Positions 1-12,500 are shown, counted from the first letter of the stretch. The stretch is 64,000 nucleotides of DNA from Kwoniella bestiolae CBS 10118 (GCF_000512585.2 NC_089241.1:1736001-1800000); one strand, 5' to 3'. Numbers and translations are program-made. The notes: generated by a model not told the origin, from the letters alone.

Positions 1-1
1 C

Positions 2-190
2 GGTACGGTGTGGTATAGACACCTACTCCCTGCGACATATTACTCGAGAGTCAAAGCAGAAGATCGAGAAGAATTCATGCAATCTATCTCGGACCAACAT
101 TGGTCGGAGGTATCTACTCCTGAGGAAATTAGGGCGTCTAATCAGGAGATGCTCAACTTTTTCCCTCCATCGCATTTATTCGCAAACTAA
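2..190 (+). CDS. C-terminal fragment of an unidentified protein (gene enters from the left edge)
   Basis: An open frame runs in from the window edge and stops with TAA at 188-190, giving about 62 C-terminal residues. The segment is hydrophilic with an aromatic patch (WYRHLLPATYY near residue 4) and ends FFPPSHLFAN. I do not recognise it by family. The YY-S-R-V-K-A pattern resembles the translated last-exon copies downstream (YYAQLEK at about 1493, YYARLKD at about 1682). It may therefore be the tail of a paralogue of the kinase-like gene at 573-1508; that link is inference from short matches. Confidence 0.5.
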   Translation, partial: GTVWYRHLLPATYYSRVKAEDREEFMQSISDQHWSEVSTPEEIRASNQEMLNFFPPSHLFAN

Positions 191-572
191 GGGAGTGTCG
201 GACACATATCTGTGTCGCGCAATGGTGATGATGAAGTTTGACTTATGAAATACTGTATCTGGGTCTTGCAAGAGAAATAATCAAGGTGATACTCGTGCTC
301 TGTACAGTAGATAGGTGATGGTTCTGTTTCTCAACTCAGAAATGAAGTATGAAAAGCCCACAGCGTCTAAAGTCAATGTTCATAATGTCAATAGAGTCTA
401 TGACGGATGCACCTACGTCTATGTGAACTTGCGACGTCTATCTGCAATGTCAACCTTGATCATGGGATGCAGATGGGATCGACTCAACAGTCATCCGAAT
501 CATTTTGACAAATTCAACACATATACTTCTCCTAGTCCTCTCTGTCTTGGTCAAACCCGCACTCCACTCAAC
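191..572. other. Intergenic stretch
   Basis: About 380 bp between the partial gene and the kinase-like gene. The frame of the kinase-like gene stays open back to about 315, with an ATG at 318, but that extension reads like non-coding sequence. I see no other gene or structured element. Confidence 0.4.
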
Positions 573-1508
573 ATGTCATTTAAGATCTCGTGCTCACCCC
601 ACCTCGCTCGAGAAGGTAGAAGCGGCCTATCCAACAACCTCCAATTCGCCCCTCACCCACGATCGTCCTTCGAAAAACTCGCCAATGGGTGTACCGCCGA
701 CCTCTCCCCTTCCTCTTCTCCGAATGATGGCTCCCCCATACACGCCCTCGAAGTGATTGAATACCTCGCTCCAGGCTACCTATGGGATTTCTGGCTCGCC
801 CAACACCCGATATACGGTAAAGTCGTATTGAAATTAGTCCTTACAAGTAACTATTCCTGCTGTAGACCAGAGTACGATGATTATATCCCTCAGAACGAAA
901 TTTTCGAAGAAGCGCTCAAACAAGAGGAATTCTACCTTGGTCCATTGGCGGATCTGCAGGGTGACATTGTGCCGAAGTATCATGGGCTGTATACTTCCGT
1001 TGAGGGGGGGTGGTATATTGCGATAATGCTGGAATGGGCGGGTTATGCGCTTGGCCCTAGAGTTATATACCTGAAGGAGGAATGGCTGTAAGTTCTTTCC
1101 GTCCCTTGTTCAGAGACCAGCCTGGTATATAGAAACATCATGTATTGACTGTTTTGAACGATATGACACGATTGACGATAGACAAAAGGTTTATGAAGCC
1201 TACGAGACACTCCATCTCCACGGCGTGATGCACTCCGATCTCTGTACACGCCATATTCTCGTGGACGATAATCACAAAATTAGACTAGTAAGCTTTCGAC
1301 AATCTGCTCGAAAGTATCTGACGGACGAGGACGACGTGAGCGTATTGATGTGCGAAGCTGTCAAATTGAGAGTCAGAATAGGAATGGAAAGGATTAAGGA
1401 CGTTGATAGGTAAGTGATTACGAGTACGCAGGTGTACAACAGTACCTGAGAATGGTGATCATGTCATATTATAGTGGTCAGTCCCACCCTCGTATTATGC
1501 TCAACTAG
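573..1508 (+). CDS. Protein-kinase-fold (kinase-like) protein, short and possibly decayed
   Basis: Three exons (573-1087, 1182-1409, 1475-1508) join in phase to 258 residues. Exon 1 carries a nucleotide-fold-like stretch (YGKVVLKLV, a beta3-Lys-like element) and a hinge-like MLEWAG. Exon 2 has the catalytic-loop-like motif HGVMHSDLCTRHILV and then IRLVSF, where kinases have HxDLxxxNil...DFG. The catalytic Asp of HSD is present, but the metal-binding DFG is replaced by VSF. This suggests a pseudokinase or one of the divergent kinase-like families common in fungi. The start at 573 is a choice; 318 is in frame but less coding-like. With the consensus GTAAGT donor at 1410 the third exon is only 11 codons, and the longer, more protein-like reading of that exon (WSVPPSYYAQLEK) is out of frame. 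The true C-terminus may be broken or spliced differently. Confidence 0.5.
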
Positions 1509-1800
1509 AAAAACCCCAGAGGTTCATAGAGGAGATACGAGCTGGGGAGAATGCCCCAGAGCCAGATTGTGTGATCGAGCAGAAAAGGAGATTGAGAGAG
1601 ATGTCTCCCGGTCCCAGTTGTGATATTGATGTCACCTTTGATATGGGCGCGACGTGACTTAGTGGCTCGATCTCTCCGTCTTATTACGCTCGACTGAAAG
1701 ATCCCGAAGGTGTAAAGAGGAGGTGAGAGAGGAGAAGAATGGACCTGAGCAGGAATGGATGGTGGAGAGGAATAGCAAGTTGAGGGAGGATCCTTGGAGC
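1473..1800 (+). repeat. Two tandem, decayed copies of the kinase-like gene's last exon
   Basis: Copy A (about 1473-1610) and copy B (about 1661-1797) align along their length with an offset of about 189 bp. Both begin at a splice-acceptor-like AG followed by TGG. Both encode a YYA-[QR]-L motif and continue into a similar charged helix. Copy B reads YYARLKDPEGVKRR and then hits TGA; shifting frame by one restores the match to copy A. Copy A is out of frame with the upstream exons under the consensus donor. The partial protein at 2-190 has a comparable tail. Together this looks like local duplication followed by decay. Confidence 0.5.
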
Positions 1801-2080
1801 ACTGATCTTGGAGGATGAAGGTTATCCTACGAGTATGGGTTGTCCACCCGGTGATTCGGGGTAAACAGTGGGGCACCGCAAACTCATTAGTCATGTCAGC
1901 ATTCTTAGTCCAGCGGAGTAGCAAGCTATATACTGTATATATGCACGTTGATCTCCTCCTCCTTTTACAGTCAGGACTCAGATATCTACATTTCCTGCTT
2001 GAAGACTGTCACTCACCTACAAGTCCAGGTAGCCTAGACAGCAGCTTGTACGAGCTCGACTTACAAGGAGAGTCGCAGCC

Positions 2081-3392
2081 ATGTCATCCCTACCACCCCT
2101 GTACCCTTCAGCAGCTATCGTAGCCACAGCTCTAGGCTTACAAGGCTATCGTAAAAGATCATTATCGCTAGACGGAGCGATCACAGCATGGTTGGTGGGG
2201 TACGGCCATCTAGCAAATCCTATAAAGGTATTCGGAGTGACTATGATAGGGATGTATCTCATCGGAAGTAGAGCAACCAAGGTGGGTACGGTTTTGAATC
2301 CGTACCATCACTCCAGATAGCGTCTTCCCATGAAGTACCACTCCATGAAAGCCTCTGGGTGCTTTGGACTGATATAAGGAGTATAGGTCAAAGTCGACGT
2401 GAAAGCAAAACTCGAAGATGGACCCGACCCTCTCAAGCCAAGTGGGAACAGGAATTGGATACAGGTATTATCGAACTCCCTCCCTGGACTGATAGCGGCG
2501 TTGACCTATCGTTTCGGACCTGCGTCTCAAGTAGGTATACTCCTTGCCTTCTTCTCCCTTCCACACATACTTGTCTTGTGCGGACTTCAATCGACTTAGC
2601 TGACCGGTTTCTGCCTACCCGACTTCCGTAGCTTGATGAATCAACTATCATACTTGCTGCTCATCCACTCGCAAGACCATTGTTATACACCTCACTAGGG
2701 TAAGCTTCCATCATCCTCATCCCACTTCCCACACCCTCTACAGCTCACATCACACACAGGTTGATCTCAATGCTAATAGCTATCCAGTCTCAACGCAACC
2801 ATCCTAGCTGATACCCTCGCCTCGGAGCTCGGTATCCTATCAACCAACCAACCTATCTACCTGCCCACCTTGAGACCCGTACCGAAGGGAACGAATGGAG
2901 CGATCTCACCATTGGGCACTGCCGTATCCGTCTTAGGTGGTGGGGTCATGGGTTTGATCATGGCTTTGGATCTGCTCGTCGAGAATCCCGTGTCGAGGAG
3001 CCAGTTGGGCTGGGTAGGGGAGCTGATAGGTGTTGGAGCGGGGCTGGGATTGGCAGGGAGCTTGGTAAGTACATTTCCACCTTGTACAGTATCTTCCCAG
3101 ATATATCAGAACTTTTCGTTGGTCGATGCATGACCCCGCTTTGCGTTCTTTCGACCTTTCGCACTAATCCCATCTTGAACAGCTCGACTCCATACTCGGT
3201 GCTTTCCTCCAACCAACCTACTTCTCCACATCCACCAACCAGATCTTAACTGACACTTCCAAGAAATCACCCAAAGATGACGACGTTAAGAAGATAGGCT
3301 ATGGTATCAACGTGCTTTCCAATTCTGGTGTTAACTTTGTTTGTGGAGTTGTGATGAGTGGGGTTGGGTGGTGGTACGGTAGCAAACTCTAG
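2081..3392 (+). CDS. DUF92 / TMEM19-family integral membrane protein
   Basis: Five exons (2081-2281, 2387-2530, 2632-2699, 2788-3064, 3183-3392) join to 299 residues. The N-terminus is hydrophobic (YPSAAIVATALGL), with the family-type segment LDGAITAWLVGYG. Further in are LNATILADTLASELG, a TNGAISPLGT loop and several glycine-rich membrane helices, and near the end NVLSNSGVN, which fits the conserved terminal motif of DUF92 proteins. The family includes human TMEM19 and plant VTE6 (phytyl-phosphate kinase); the substrate of fungal members is not known to me. The protein should sit in an internal membrane. An alternative end skips from a donor at 3374 to an acceptor ending at 3592 and stops at 3701 (329 residues). 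I prefer 3392 because family members end soon after this motif and because the 3701 tail lies antisense to the neighbouring nucleoporin's last exon. Confidence 0.8.
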
Positions 3393-3604
3393 ATGGAGGA
3401 TGCAAGATTTCGGTTCTGTGGATAATACGGAAATAGGACGAATGCCTGTTTCACTCAATAATGTCAAACTTGACACAAGACACAAGGACTTGCCAAGTAC
3501 ACAGAATGACATCATGTGTACCAGGACGTGTCGATATCTAAAAACATTCCATGCATTTATGTTCATAATTATATATATCTTCTCTCTTCTAGCCCCTCAA
3601 TCCT

Positions 3605-6600
3605 TCAATATCTCACAGCAGCCTGCTTAGCAGCCGTCAACCTATCTCTCGTATCCCTCTTAGCTTCGTTCATGGGTGCCCCGTTCGTCCGTAACAAATA
3701 AGCAGAAGCGAACCTTTCGACCTGTATACGAAACACAAAGATATCAGCTATGGTCCATGAGGAACAACCACGATGGGCAAAGCCGACTTACCTCCGCAGC
3801 TGGGATCTCATCTTTTCTATTTATCCACTTTGATGCAATCACAGATACTTCCTCGGCGTAGTAATCTCTTTCATCATCGTCGGACTGGGTAGCAAGCCAC
3901 GATGTCAGTAATATGGTTAAGCGCTCAACCTACATATGGCGGTTCGATTGTCCAGGACTACACTCACATTCTCATACAATCCCACAGTGGCCTCCCAAAG
4001 ATCCCTTAAGGGTACCCCACCTTCAAGCAAAGCCAAAGACGCCCACCCAGCTTGTCCACCTTGACATCCCTGAGCTTCAGCGTAGACAACAGGGACCATT
4101 ATGTCTATATTTCCACCATCAGCCCCTCCTCACACACCATCAGATTGGTATCACGTGAAAGAGATGACCCACCTAAAGGAGCAGCTTCCGAAGGGAAGTA
4201 CCTCCTCGTCAACCCCACAATAGCATCAGACATAGCCACGTTCCCTGCAAGCCTATAACTCCCTATCAACTGTCTCCACACAGCTTCGCAGACGTCGTCT
4301 ATCCTCGTATCGGCAGTTTTGAGAATCAACAAGATGGGTTCGTACAGCCTTAATGGCCTGGCGAAGTTTTGATATAACTACGACAAAACAAGGTTGATCA
4401 GCTTAGTCATGCCAGCTACATGATACGGAGTAGTTGAGAAGTGCGTATCGCAGAACTCACCTCATCAAGTTGCAACAAGTCTGTATTGAGTTTAGCCAGG
4501 ACCTCGTTCTTCTCTTCCGCACTCATATCAGGATGAGTCTCGACTCCTCGACAGACTTCCATCTGTACTTGAGCGACATCAATCTGCTCTTGTAATCTGG
4601 ATGTGAACTCCACGTCTTCCGATCCCAAGGAAGCAGCTGATTTGGCTGATGTGAGGGCCTGAGCGAGGTAATATAGTCGATCGTGCAATACCATTGGGCT
4701 GTTCCATCAAAAAGGACAAGTCAGTTGGCTCTCATTAATAATGGTGACTCCACCAAAAGGAAAACTGACCTGGGTCGAGTAGCTAGACTTGACAATGCCT
4801 CAGCAGCAGGCAAGTAGTCTTCTCGTCTTGCATAGAACTTCCACAAGAGGTCTCGTCGATCTTCCACGTTGTTGATCGTGAGTTTGAGGTATTGTTCGAT
4901 ATAAGGAGTATCAAACTGCAAGATTCCGTCAGCTAGGCTCCCACGATTCAATAAGGTAGCTCACCTCTAAAAGCTGTTCCTGCAAACCACGTTCCACATG
5001 CCAATCATACAAGTAGAAGTGGAACAGCTCATCATCAGAGGCAATGGCGAGTGCATAAGCTTCGTCTCGTTTCTGAGTAGCACTTGCAGCTATACACAGA
5101 CTATCAGCTTGTGTCTCATATGACGAGTGCATGATCATCCATAATTTTCAAGATAGCTGACACTTACCGTTCCCCTGAGCAGTAGCTCTATCCAATAATT
5201 CATCAAACATCCCCAAAGCCTCAATGACCATCTCATAGCACTGTTTTCTAGCTTCGAAGAGCGCTTTACGAGGATCAGCAGGATGTTCGCCATCTCGCAC
5301 GTAATCTACAGCTTTGTCGCTGGGATCGAGTTCAACAGCGGTTTTGAGGGGTAGCTCGATCGCACCTAGTACGTTTGTCAGCTTTTTACAGGTCCAGCCA
5401 TATGGGCAGCTCTACAGCTATACGTACCGACTGTATACTGCATATTCCTATATCGTTTCGACACCTCCTGCAATCTAGGGATGGGGATCGTTCCAGCTGT
5501 TCTGGTGAAGAGCCGTAATGATTCCGCGAGCGATTCATTCTTCTCTCCGAAGTCTCTCGCACCCTCTGCTCGACGCATGGATTCTTCGGCCTACAAAGCA
5601 GCTAGTCAGCTAGAACCTTCAGACCGAACTAAATTCTCAACTGACCTTGTACATGACCACATCTCCAGGCTGACAGAAGGTTCCACATCGCTGCTGCAGT
5701 ATCTCACTGAGGGTATCGATCTATCAAAAGCAATCAGCTATTGCATTGGTTGAAACACTTAATATCGCAACTCACACCTAGCTCCTGACCGATCTGCTGT
5801 TCTATCAAAGCAGTTACCAACTTCCTAGCTACATCCTTTCCGTCAAGACTGGTCAAGAGACCTTGGAAAGTCAAGTTGGACAATGTCTGCTGGGTCTGCG
5901 GATCGGTCCTGAAAAGATACCAAAAGCGTCAGAACCTATCTGACAGTGAAGGATATGGGGAGTACTCTCACCTGAGGATTATATCCGATATTTTGTAATC
6001 CGATAATAGCAACACAAACGAAATAGCTTCTACAGCCTGTTTCAACAGCACTTCCAAACCATGTATCGACATATCCTCCTGGTCCCATGCGATCTTGGCA
6101 TCACCTTCAGCTTGATACCTTTGGAATGGGTGTCTGTTCGGATAGATAATCAGCTATATGACATATCCATGTAAGAGCACAAACTTACTCGTCAAGGTAT
6201 CTCCTCAACTTCTCCAACCTCCCCTGCACAGATAACAGGGTAGATTCGGTGATAGCCAGAATCTGTCGTCCAGGTACACCAGCAGGAACAGTGACCTTCA
6301 CGTTCCAGATTGGTCTAAGGTATCTAGCGATGATCAAAGCCAATCCATCATGTCTTCCTGAGTAAGTTATGTTTTTCCCACCAGCAGCATCTCTAATGAC
6401 TGGTTCGCCCGAAGTGATGAGTATAGTGGATATGGACGAAGCCAAGTCGACAGCTTTCAGATCGCTAGTAGCTCCGAGTTGGAGGGACATAGCTGCCAAT
6501 TGGGATTTACCGAACCTATCATAAGGGAGTTGTCAGCTAACAATACGTGAAGATGTCCTTACAACAAGAAGCCGCACTTACTGTAATCGAACAGTATTTA

Positions 6601-8915
6601 TAGCAGCATCCTTCTCCAGCTCCAAATCGTCTCGTAGCATATCGATAGGTCTAGGTTGACTGACCCAGAACAACCCGCTAGTAGCCAGTACTAAGAATTC
6701 TCTAGACTGGGTAGTAGCTTGTCGTGGTAGCGCGGACAACGCAATGCCACTAGGGTTCGTCAAGCTTGGAGGGGAGAAAGCGGGGTTGGCAGAAGGGAGT
6801 TCGACGATAGTCCATACTTGACTAGGAATTACCTCGGTGGTTGTCCATTCTTGGAATGCGGGGGATTCGTATGATTCCAAGTTCTCACGTAGCGATGATT
6901 GTCTACCACAATGAGGTACTGCGATGGACAGCTGGGTTTGAGGCATTGGCGCGGTATTATCATGTTGTACTGAGATAAAAGTACCGGACGAGTAGAATGA
7001 CTGAGAGGATACGGGAAGGTTCGCTTGTGAGGGGATAGGAGCTCGGAAGCAAATTGGCCAGAATGATGGGGAAGAGGAGAAGTAGACTCGATAGCCTTTA
7101 GATGCATCTCTTTCAGTACCGTATCGCTGTGTTGAAAGGGAACGGCTTAACGACTTACCATTCGAAGCTATAGCCACCAAACAAGCTCTCTTACTCTCGT
7201 GACCTCCCACAACAGCCAAAGAAGCTACAGTGATATTTCCACCTTGCTGGTTCCTGTTCAGATCGTGTTTCAATTTGGTATATCTAGCTCTACTCTGGTA
7301 ATTTGTACCGGCGACATCGATGTATTCGATTTCTCCACCTGTTTCCAACGCATACAGACGTCCTTGTTGACCGTCCAGAGCGAACGACTCGATTCCCTCT
7401 TTGGCTGTTTGGAAGGACAAGGTGAGTTTGGTCCCACTGTTTGTGGGCACAGCAAAGTATCAACTCACCCTTAGAAGCTAAAAAGCCAGGTGTCCAATTC
7501 GCCAAACTACCACTACTCCTATTATGTAACCCTACTTTAGTCGAGCTTCCAAAGAACCAAGAACTATCCGAGGAGTAATCCAACTCGTATAGATCTTTGT
7601 TCGCTCCTAGCATGAATATTCTACCAGCTGCAGTACCTTTGATATCTATCATTGCCGTTGGAGTTTCGACTGATAGGTTGGTAGCGTACAAGTTGATCTC
7701 GCGGGAGTTGGGTGGTCTAGATAGACCAAGTAAGGTCGTTTTGGAGGAAGTACAGATGATGAGGACGTGAGTGATTTCATCGACGAAGACGTCTGGTAAT
7801 TTCAACGAAGTCTTATCAGTAAGAGCTGAATCGTTCACGAGCATGGCAATAAGCTCACCTTTTCTAGCTCTGACCAAGCCGACAGCTTGGATGGTATCAT
7901 TCTGCTCATCGTATCTACTGAAGTCGCGTCTGGGGAGATTGCAATATGCAATATATCAGCTTTTCCATAAAAGTCGTAATGTCAAGTCACCCACCCATCA
8001 CTGTAATCCCATAGAAACAACTTGTTGTCCACCGTGAACCAAGCTCTTTCTATATCCTCGAATAATCCCATCTTGGCAGTAAGGTGCTTGTCTACAACCA
8101 GCACCGAAGTATCAGTTGTCATGCCTGACTCTGTACTTGAGGTAATCAGGTTGGTCAGATGATTCAGAGAAAGCCAGACTCACAATTCAGCTCTTGATGC
8201 AAAGCATCAGGTAAAGGTGTTCTCTTAGTCACTTTAGCAGGTTTGAAAGCCGCTGCGCTACTCGGAGGATGTATGTAAGGCTCGGACGATTCTACATCGA
8301 GGCAAAAGCCAAAGGCAAACAATCAGTTCCTGGCCTTCCCATCAATAACAGCTATGGAATCTTCCTGATCGAGGCAGGAAGTAGTCCATCTCCTCTTGAT
8401 GATCCCTTGGGCCCTCTTGACATAGTAGGTGATGGGAAGAGATCCAACTCACGCAACGGATGATTAATCCCCTCCGCAAAATCCCCACTAATCTCATTAT
8501 CACCCACCAGGGCTCTATCAACTTTCCCCCGTGCTCTCCCTAGCGGACCATATATCGGATCCTCATCTTTACCTACACTTTCCAGGGGCTGAGGGGACAA
8601 CTGCGTCTGGGAAGATTGTATACCGGATGTAGGGACGGGGTACCTATACCCGTTGCCCTGCTGTTGGACATACAGCGAGTTGGACTGTGGGTTATATGGA
8701 CCAATGGCGTTGGAGGGCGGGGCGTAGGATGGTCCGGATGGTGCGGGGTAGGGTTGAGCTTGATATGAGTATTGCGGCTGGTTTGGTAAGCCCGGTAATT
8801 GTGGGTAGAGGGGTTGTTGACCTTGATATCCCTGTATCTGCTGTTGCTGATGCTGGGAGGGATCAGGTCCAGCAAGTTGGTTTAATCGCGAGAAGGAAGG
8901 TAAGGAGGTTAACAT
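3605..8915 (-). CDS. NUP170: Nup155/Nup170-type nucleoporin of the nuclear pore inner ring
   Basis: A many-exon gene encoding by eye roughly 1,400 residues, close to the size of Nup155/Nup170. The N-terminus is Gln/Pro/Tyr-rich. A beta-propeller-like region follows (DVFVDEITHVLIICTSS, GRIFMLGANKDLYELDY, LVLATSGLFWVSQPRPIDML). The C-terminal half is helical, with recognisable family stretches: LLWKFYARREDYLPAAEALSSLA and HDRLYYLAQALTSAKSAA. The protein builds the inner ring and helps anchor the pore to the membrane; this is family knowledge. The first in-frame ATG is at 8915, and upstream in-frame starts are non-ATG. The last splice is strong: GAG|GTAAGT near 3795, a CTGAT branch, then CAG. 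It leads to AEVERFASAYLL and a TGA at 3605-3607. The gene is convergent with the DUF92 gene. A palindromic E-box lies about 265 bp upstream of the start. Confidence 0.9.
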
Positions 8916-9568
8916 TTTGATGAAGACGCGATTGGATTCCACTTTTCCATCCGTGCTTGGCTCGTGGACTAGATATCCAATAATGTGTTGGGTATATGGC
9001 TAACTTTCGTGATCCTTGTGGTAGGAGCAGGACAAGTGTATACTTCACGCTGTCAGTGAAAAAGATCAGTCTATGGTCTATGATGGATGGAGTGTCGAAG
9101 TGAGGTTAAAGTGATATTGGTTGATCTTTCATTTTCAGCCTTTCATACTAATCTATGGCTAGTATCGTGTCCATTCCAGATCACGTGATCCCACTACTAG
9201 TAAAAGTGGCACATGCCAGCGCTGCAGTAGAGAGACCATCGTCAGGTATATATATACATGGTGTTATGATGCATGGGTACATGAGTTCGACTAATACATA
9301 TATACTTATTATATATACAGCCTAAACTACAGGTGACTGATTGGTGAATCATATAATGCTGGGTGAAAGAATGAATATTGAATGTGATGTTTGATGAAAT
9401 GGACGATTGGATGAAAGGACGGCTAATGATATTGAATCGAACGATTTGTACTTGAAAATTGGTTGAAATCATAACCATATATTGAACTTGTGCACATGTC
9501 AAAAAGAATTGAGCAAGGTTCCTACTCCTCACTGAGTCCATCGCTCAATCATCCCCTGAGCCGTCTTC
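8916..9568. other. Intergenic: NUP170 promoter and 3' region of the SANT/AT-hook gene
   Basis: About 650 bp with no convincing ORF. It holds the perfect palindrome at 9179-9190 (see separate entry) and an AT-rich stretch with TATA-like runs near 9245-9320. The latter probably belongs to the 3' untranslated region of the minus-strand gene that ends at 9569. Confidence 0.5.
9179..9190. promoter_or_regulatory. 12-bp palindrome GATCACGTGATC (E-box core)
   Basis: A perfect inverted repeat centred on CACGTG, the core bound by bHLH factors such as Cbf1 and SREBP-type proteins. It lies 264 bp upstream of the NUP170 start. That it is a functional site is inference. Confidence 0.4.
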
Positions 9569-12500
9569 CTACTTCGAGGCGCTCGCTTGAGCTTGGGCGT
9601 AAGCTTTCGCTCGATTCAGATACTCCTCTTGCCTGTAGACAAAACGCATACTGCAAATTGCACTCAGCCTCATAGATCATATCTCATTCTGCTGTAGGTA
9701 GACTTACCGAAATTTTACCGCGCCATGAGTCCTCTCACCACAGCCGATACCAGACTCAGTCAAAACTTGCAAAGCTTGTTGGACGGGTTCGTCGGTCAAG
9801 GAAGCTTTGCCATCCCAAAACTGCAAAAGGACAGCATCCTGCAAGACAAAGGGATACAAGACAATCAGCCTGATTTCTTGTCTTTGCGGTAGTAATCATA
9901 CCCACCTCAGCCGGTGTCCAAAGGTAGGAAGAGGCATGTCTCGTCTTCTTGAGGGCTCCTTCCTCGGGTGGTGGACCGTAGTTCGTCGAACCCAAGGGAT
10001 CAGGAGATTCTGAGACATCATCATGAGTTCGCTTCTTACTTTTCTTGAGGTTGCTATTCGGCTTATAATCTCTGGCTGCTTGTTGAGTTTTGAAAGCGGC
10101 ATTGGCTCTTTGGGCGGCTTGTCTCTCTGAGGGTTGGGGTACCGATGAAGAGGACGATGAAAGAGGAGGTCCCGGATGAGTGTCTTGCTATTGGTGATGG
10201 TGATGAATGGAAACGTTATCTCGGCGCTTGCAATACTTTCATGCCTAAGTACTAACCAAAATAGGATCTGTGGCTTCCTCCATTACGTCCTCTTCGCTGT
10301 CTCCGCCAGTTGGTGTGGTTGCTTTTCCTTTCCCTTTAGACGTCGATTTGGCTTGGACAGATGTCACTCTGGGTGCTGCAGTCTTGGCTCGACCTCGGGT
10401 AGACGTTAATGGGACCTACGGTTGCATTTCATATCAGCTATCATCGTGATTGATTTCCTTATGTAGCTTACCCTAGGCTTTACATCATCACGGGGCGGCA
10501 TACTCGTCTTAGCTCTCCCCAGTTTAGACGTAGATTGCTGAAACTCTGAGGATGAGTATTCAATACTTTATCATTTGACAACCGTACTCACCTTTGAATT
10601 CGATGCTTTCGAGGATGAAGTTGTAGTGCTAGGAGGCCTTTTAGTGTAGCTCCGTTTGGCTCGCGGTTCTGGAACGACCTCTGATTTCGGTTTTGCAGCC
10701 TTCTTCCTGCCAGGTCTACCTTTCGGTTTGCCTTCGGCTGCAGTCTCGGGCGAAACGATTTGCTGTTCTTCCTCGCTGTAGGCTGGTGCTGGCTCACCAT
10801 GATTCTCCGACGTAGATTCATTGGCAGTATCGACGGCTCCTTCTTGACCGTAGGATAGACCGAGTTCGCAGGATTCTGATATCGATCTTCGAGGTCATCA
10901 GCCAACATGATACCAAAAGAGGCAGCTACACAGTATCCCACTGACTCGTGATCTCCGTCTGCCTCAGTTCCTTCCTCCGCCTCCTCCCCTGCTTCCTTGT
11001 CTTCAGGCATCTCACTGATCGTGCTCCTACTCTGCATGAGCTCCACCTCGATCGTTCCCTCTTCGTCAGCTGCTTCTCCATCACCTTTGGCACCTTCTGT
11101 TACATCATCCTCCATGCACCTTTCTCTATCGTCTTGACCGCAGCTGGCTTTTCCCCCTTCTTTACCTTCCATACCGCTTTCTCTCGGCTCGTCGTCTACG
11201 GATCTCTCAGAATCGACATGGATGTTGATCAAGATCGGATCATCGTTCAGTCCACGCTCGAGAGCTTGCGATGCGATGAAATTGAGTACCTCTTGTTTGT
11301 CATCCTTCGACATATTTTGTCCAATCGATGGTGAGGTGATGGCATCGGTCATTGCCCCAGGGATCTCATTAGGCAGATTTCCGATGGGTGAGATTGAGCC
11401 TTGAGTACTGGCATCACTCGTGGGTGTACGCTCAGAGGGTACCAATTGTGATGCTCGATGTTGAGGTATAATGTCATCCATTCTATCAGCGGTGGGACCT
11501 GGAGATTCATGCGATTCCTCTGGAGGAGATGGTGATTTGACATGATCGGCAGATCCAAATCGGAGAGCAGGATGGATGAGATTAATCGCTGCAAGACTTA
11601 CACCCGTGGTAGGTGAAAGGGATCGTGGAGTTCTTATACCCGAAACCTTATCCTTATCGGGGTATGAGAGGGAGGGAGAGCTGATGGTAGAACGGTGACG
11701 TGGGAGGTGAGCTTCGACTGTGAGATGAACCGTAGAGCTCTCCTGCTCCAACGAGGCTGGTGGAGTCGAAGGAGGTGAAGATGTTTGAACAGGATCTTGA
11801 TCGGTGGAAATCGTTGTCTTCAAGGATGATCTGGCGATGAATGGTGATTCAGCATTTGAGTGGTCAGGTACTACAAATTGAGGAGGATATTGAAGTCTAT
11901 AGCCCCGATGTTCATCGTCTTCTGGGATGCGAGAGTCGGATTCGGGTGTCAATAGTAGAGTTGAAGCCGGGGAAGAAGGAGGATCAATATCATCGTGAGG
12001 AGCGTGGTTCACATGCTTGACTTCGACTTCGATTGGAGCAAGTAGACTTGCTTGATCTTGATCAGAGGTACTTGTGGAAGGACGGGCCGAAGTGATTTCT
12101 GCAGGAGATTCAGCGTGCGGAGATGAAGATTTGCCCACTTCGAAATTCGATCCACAATCTTCAGGTGGTGATGGTTGTTCTTGAACAGTCGAAATATCGT
12201 TCTCTGAGGAGCGCTCTTGGGCTGACAATGAGGGTTCATTATCGTGACGGAGCGGAGGGGAGATGCCGAGTGAAGTTTCCTCCAATTGGGTGGAGTCGAT
12301 GGATTCGTTACCTGCCTCATCCGGTGTTCCATCCTCTTCGGATTCGATAGTTTTCCCGATTGGATCGAGCGCATGTTGTACCTGGGTGTCGACTTGATGT
12401 TCATGAGAAGGATCGATGTAGTCTGAGAAGACAGAACTCCCTCGATCCTCTTTGCGAGAATCAGTCGCTTCGGTAGGAGTCTTAGGAGAAGCTGCAGAAC

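Noticed and set aside
505..756. Signal-peptide-like ORF (LLLVLSVLV) in another frame
   Set aside because: It overlaps the kinase-like exon, whose frame continues in phase through the next splice; the hydrophobic run is probably a shadow.
3593..3701. Alternative last exon of the DUF92 gene as the main model
   Set aside because: It needs a 219-bp intron, lies antisense to the well-supported nucleoporin exon, and extends past the usual family end; kept only as an alternative.
10948..11334. 128-codon hydrophobic plus-strand ORF
   Set aside because: It is antisense to the Glu/Ser-rich part of the SANT/AT-hook gene; antisense of acidic sequence reads as hydrophobic.
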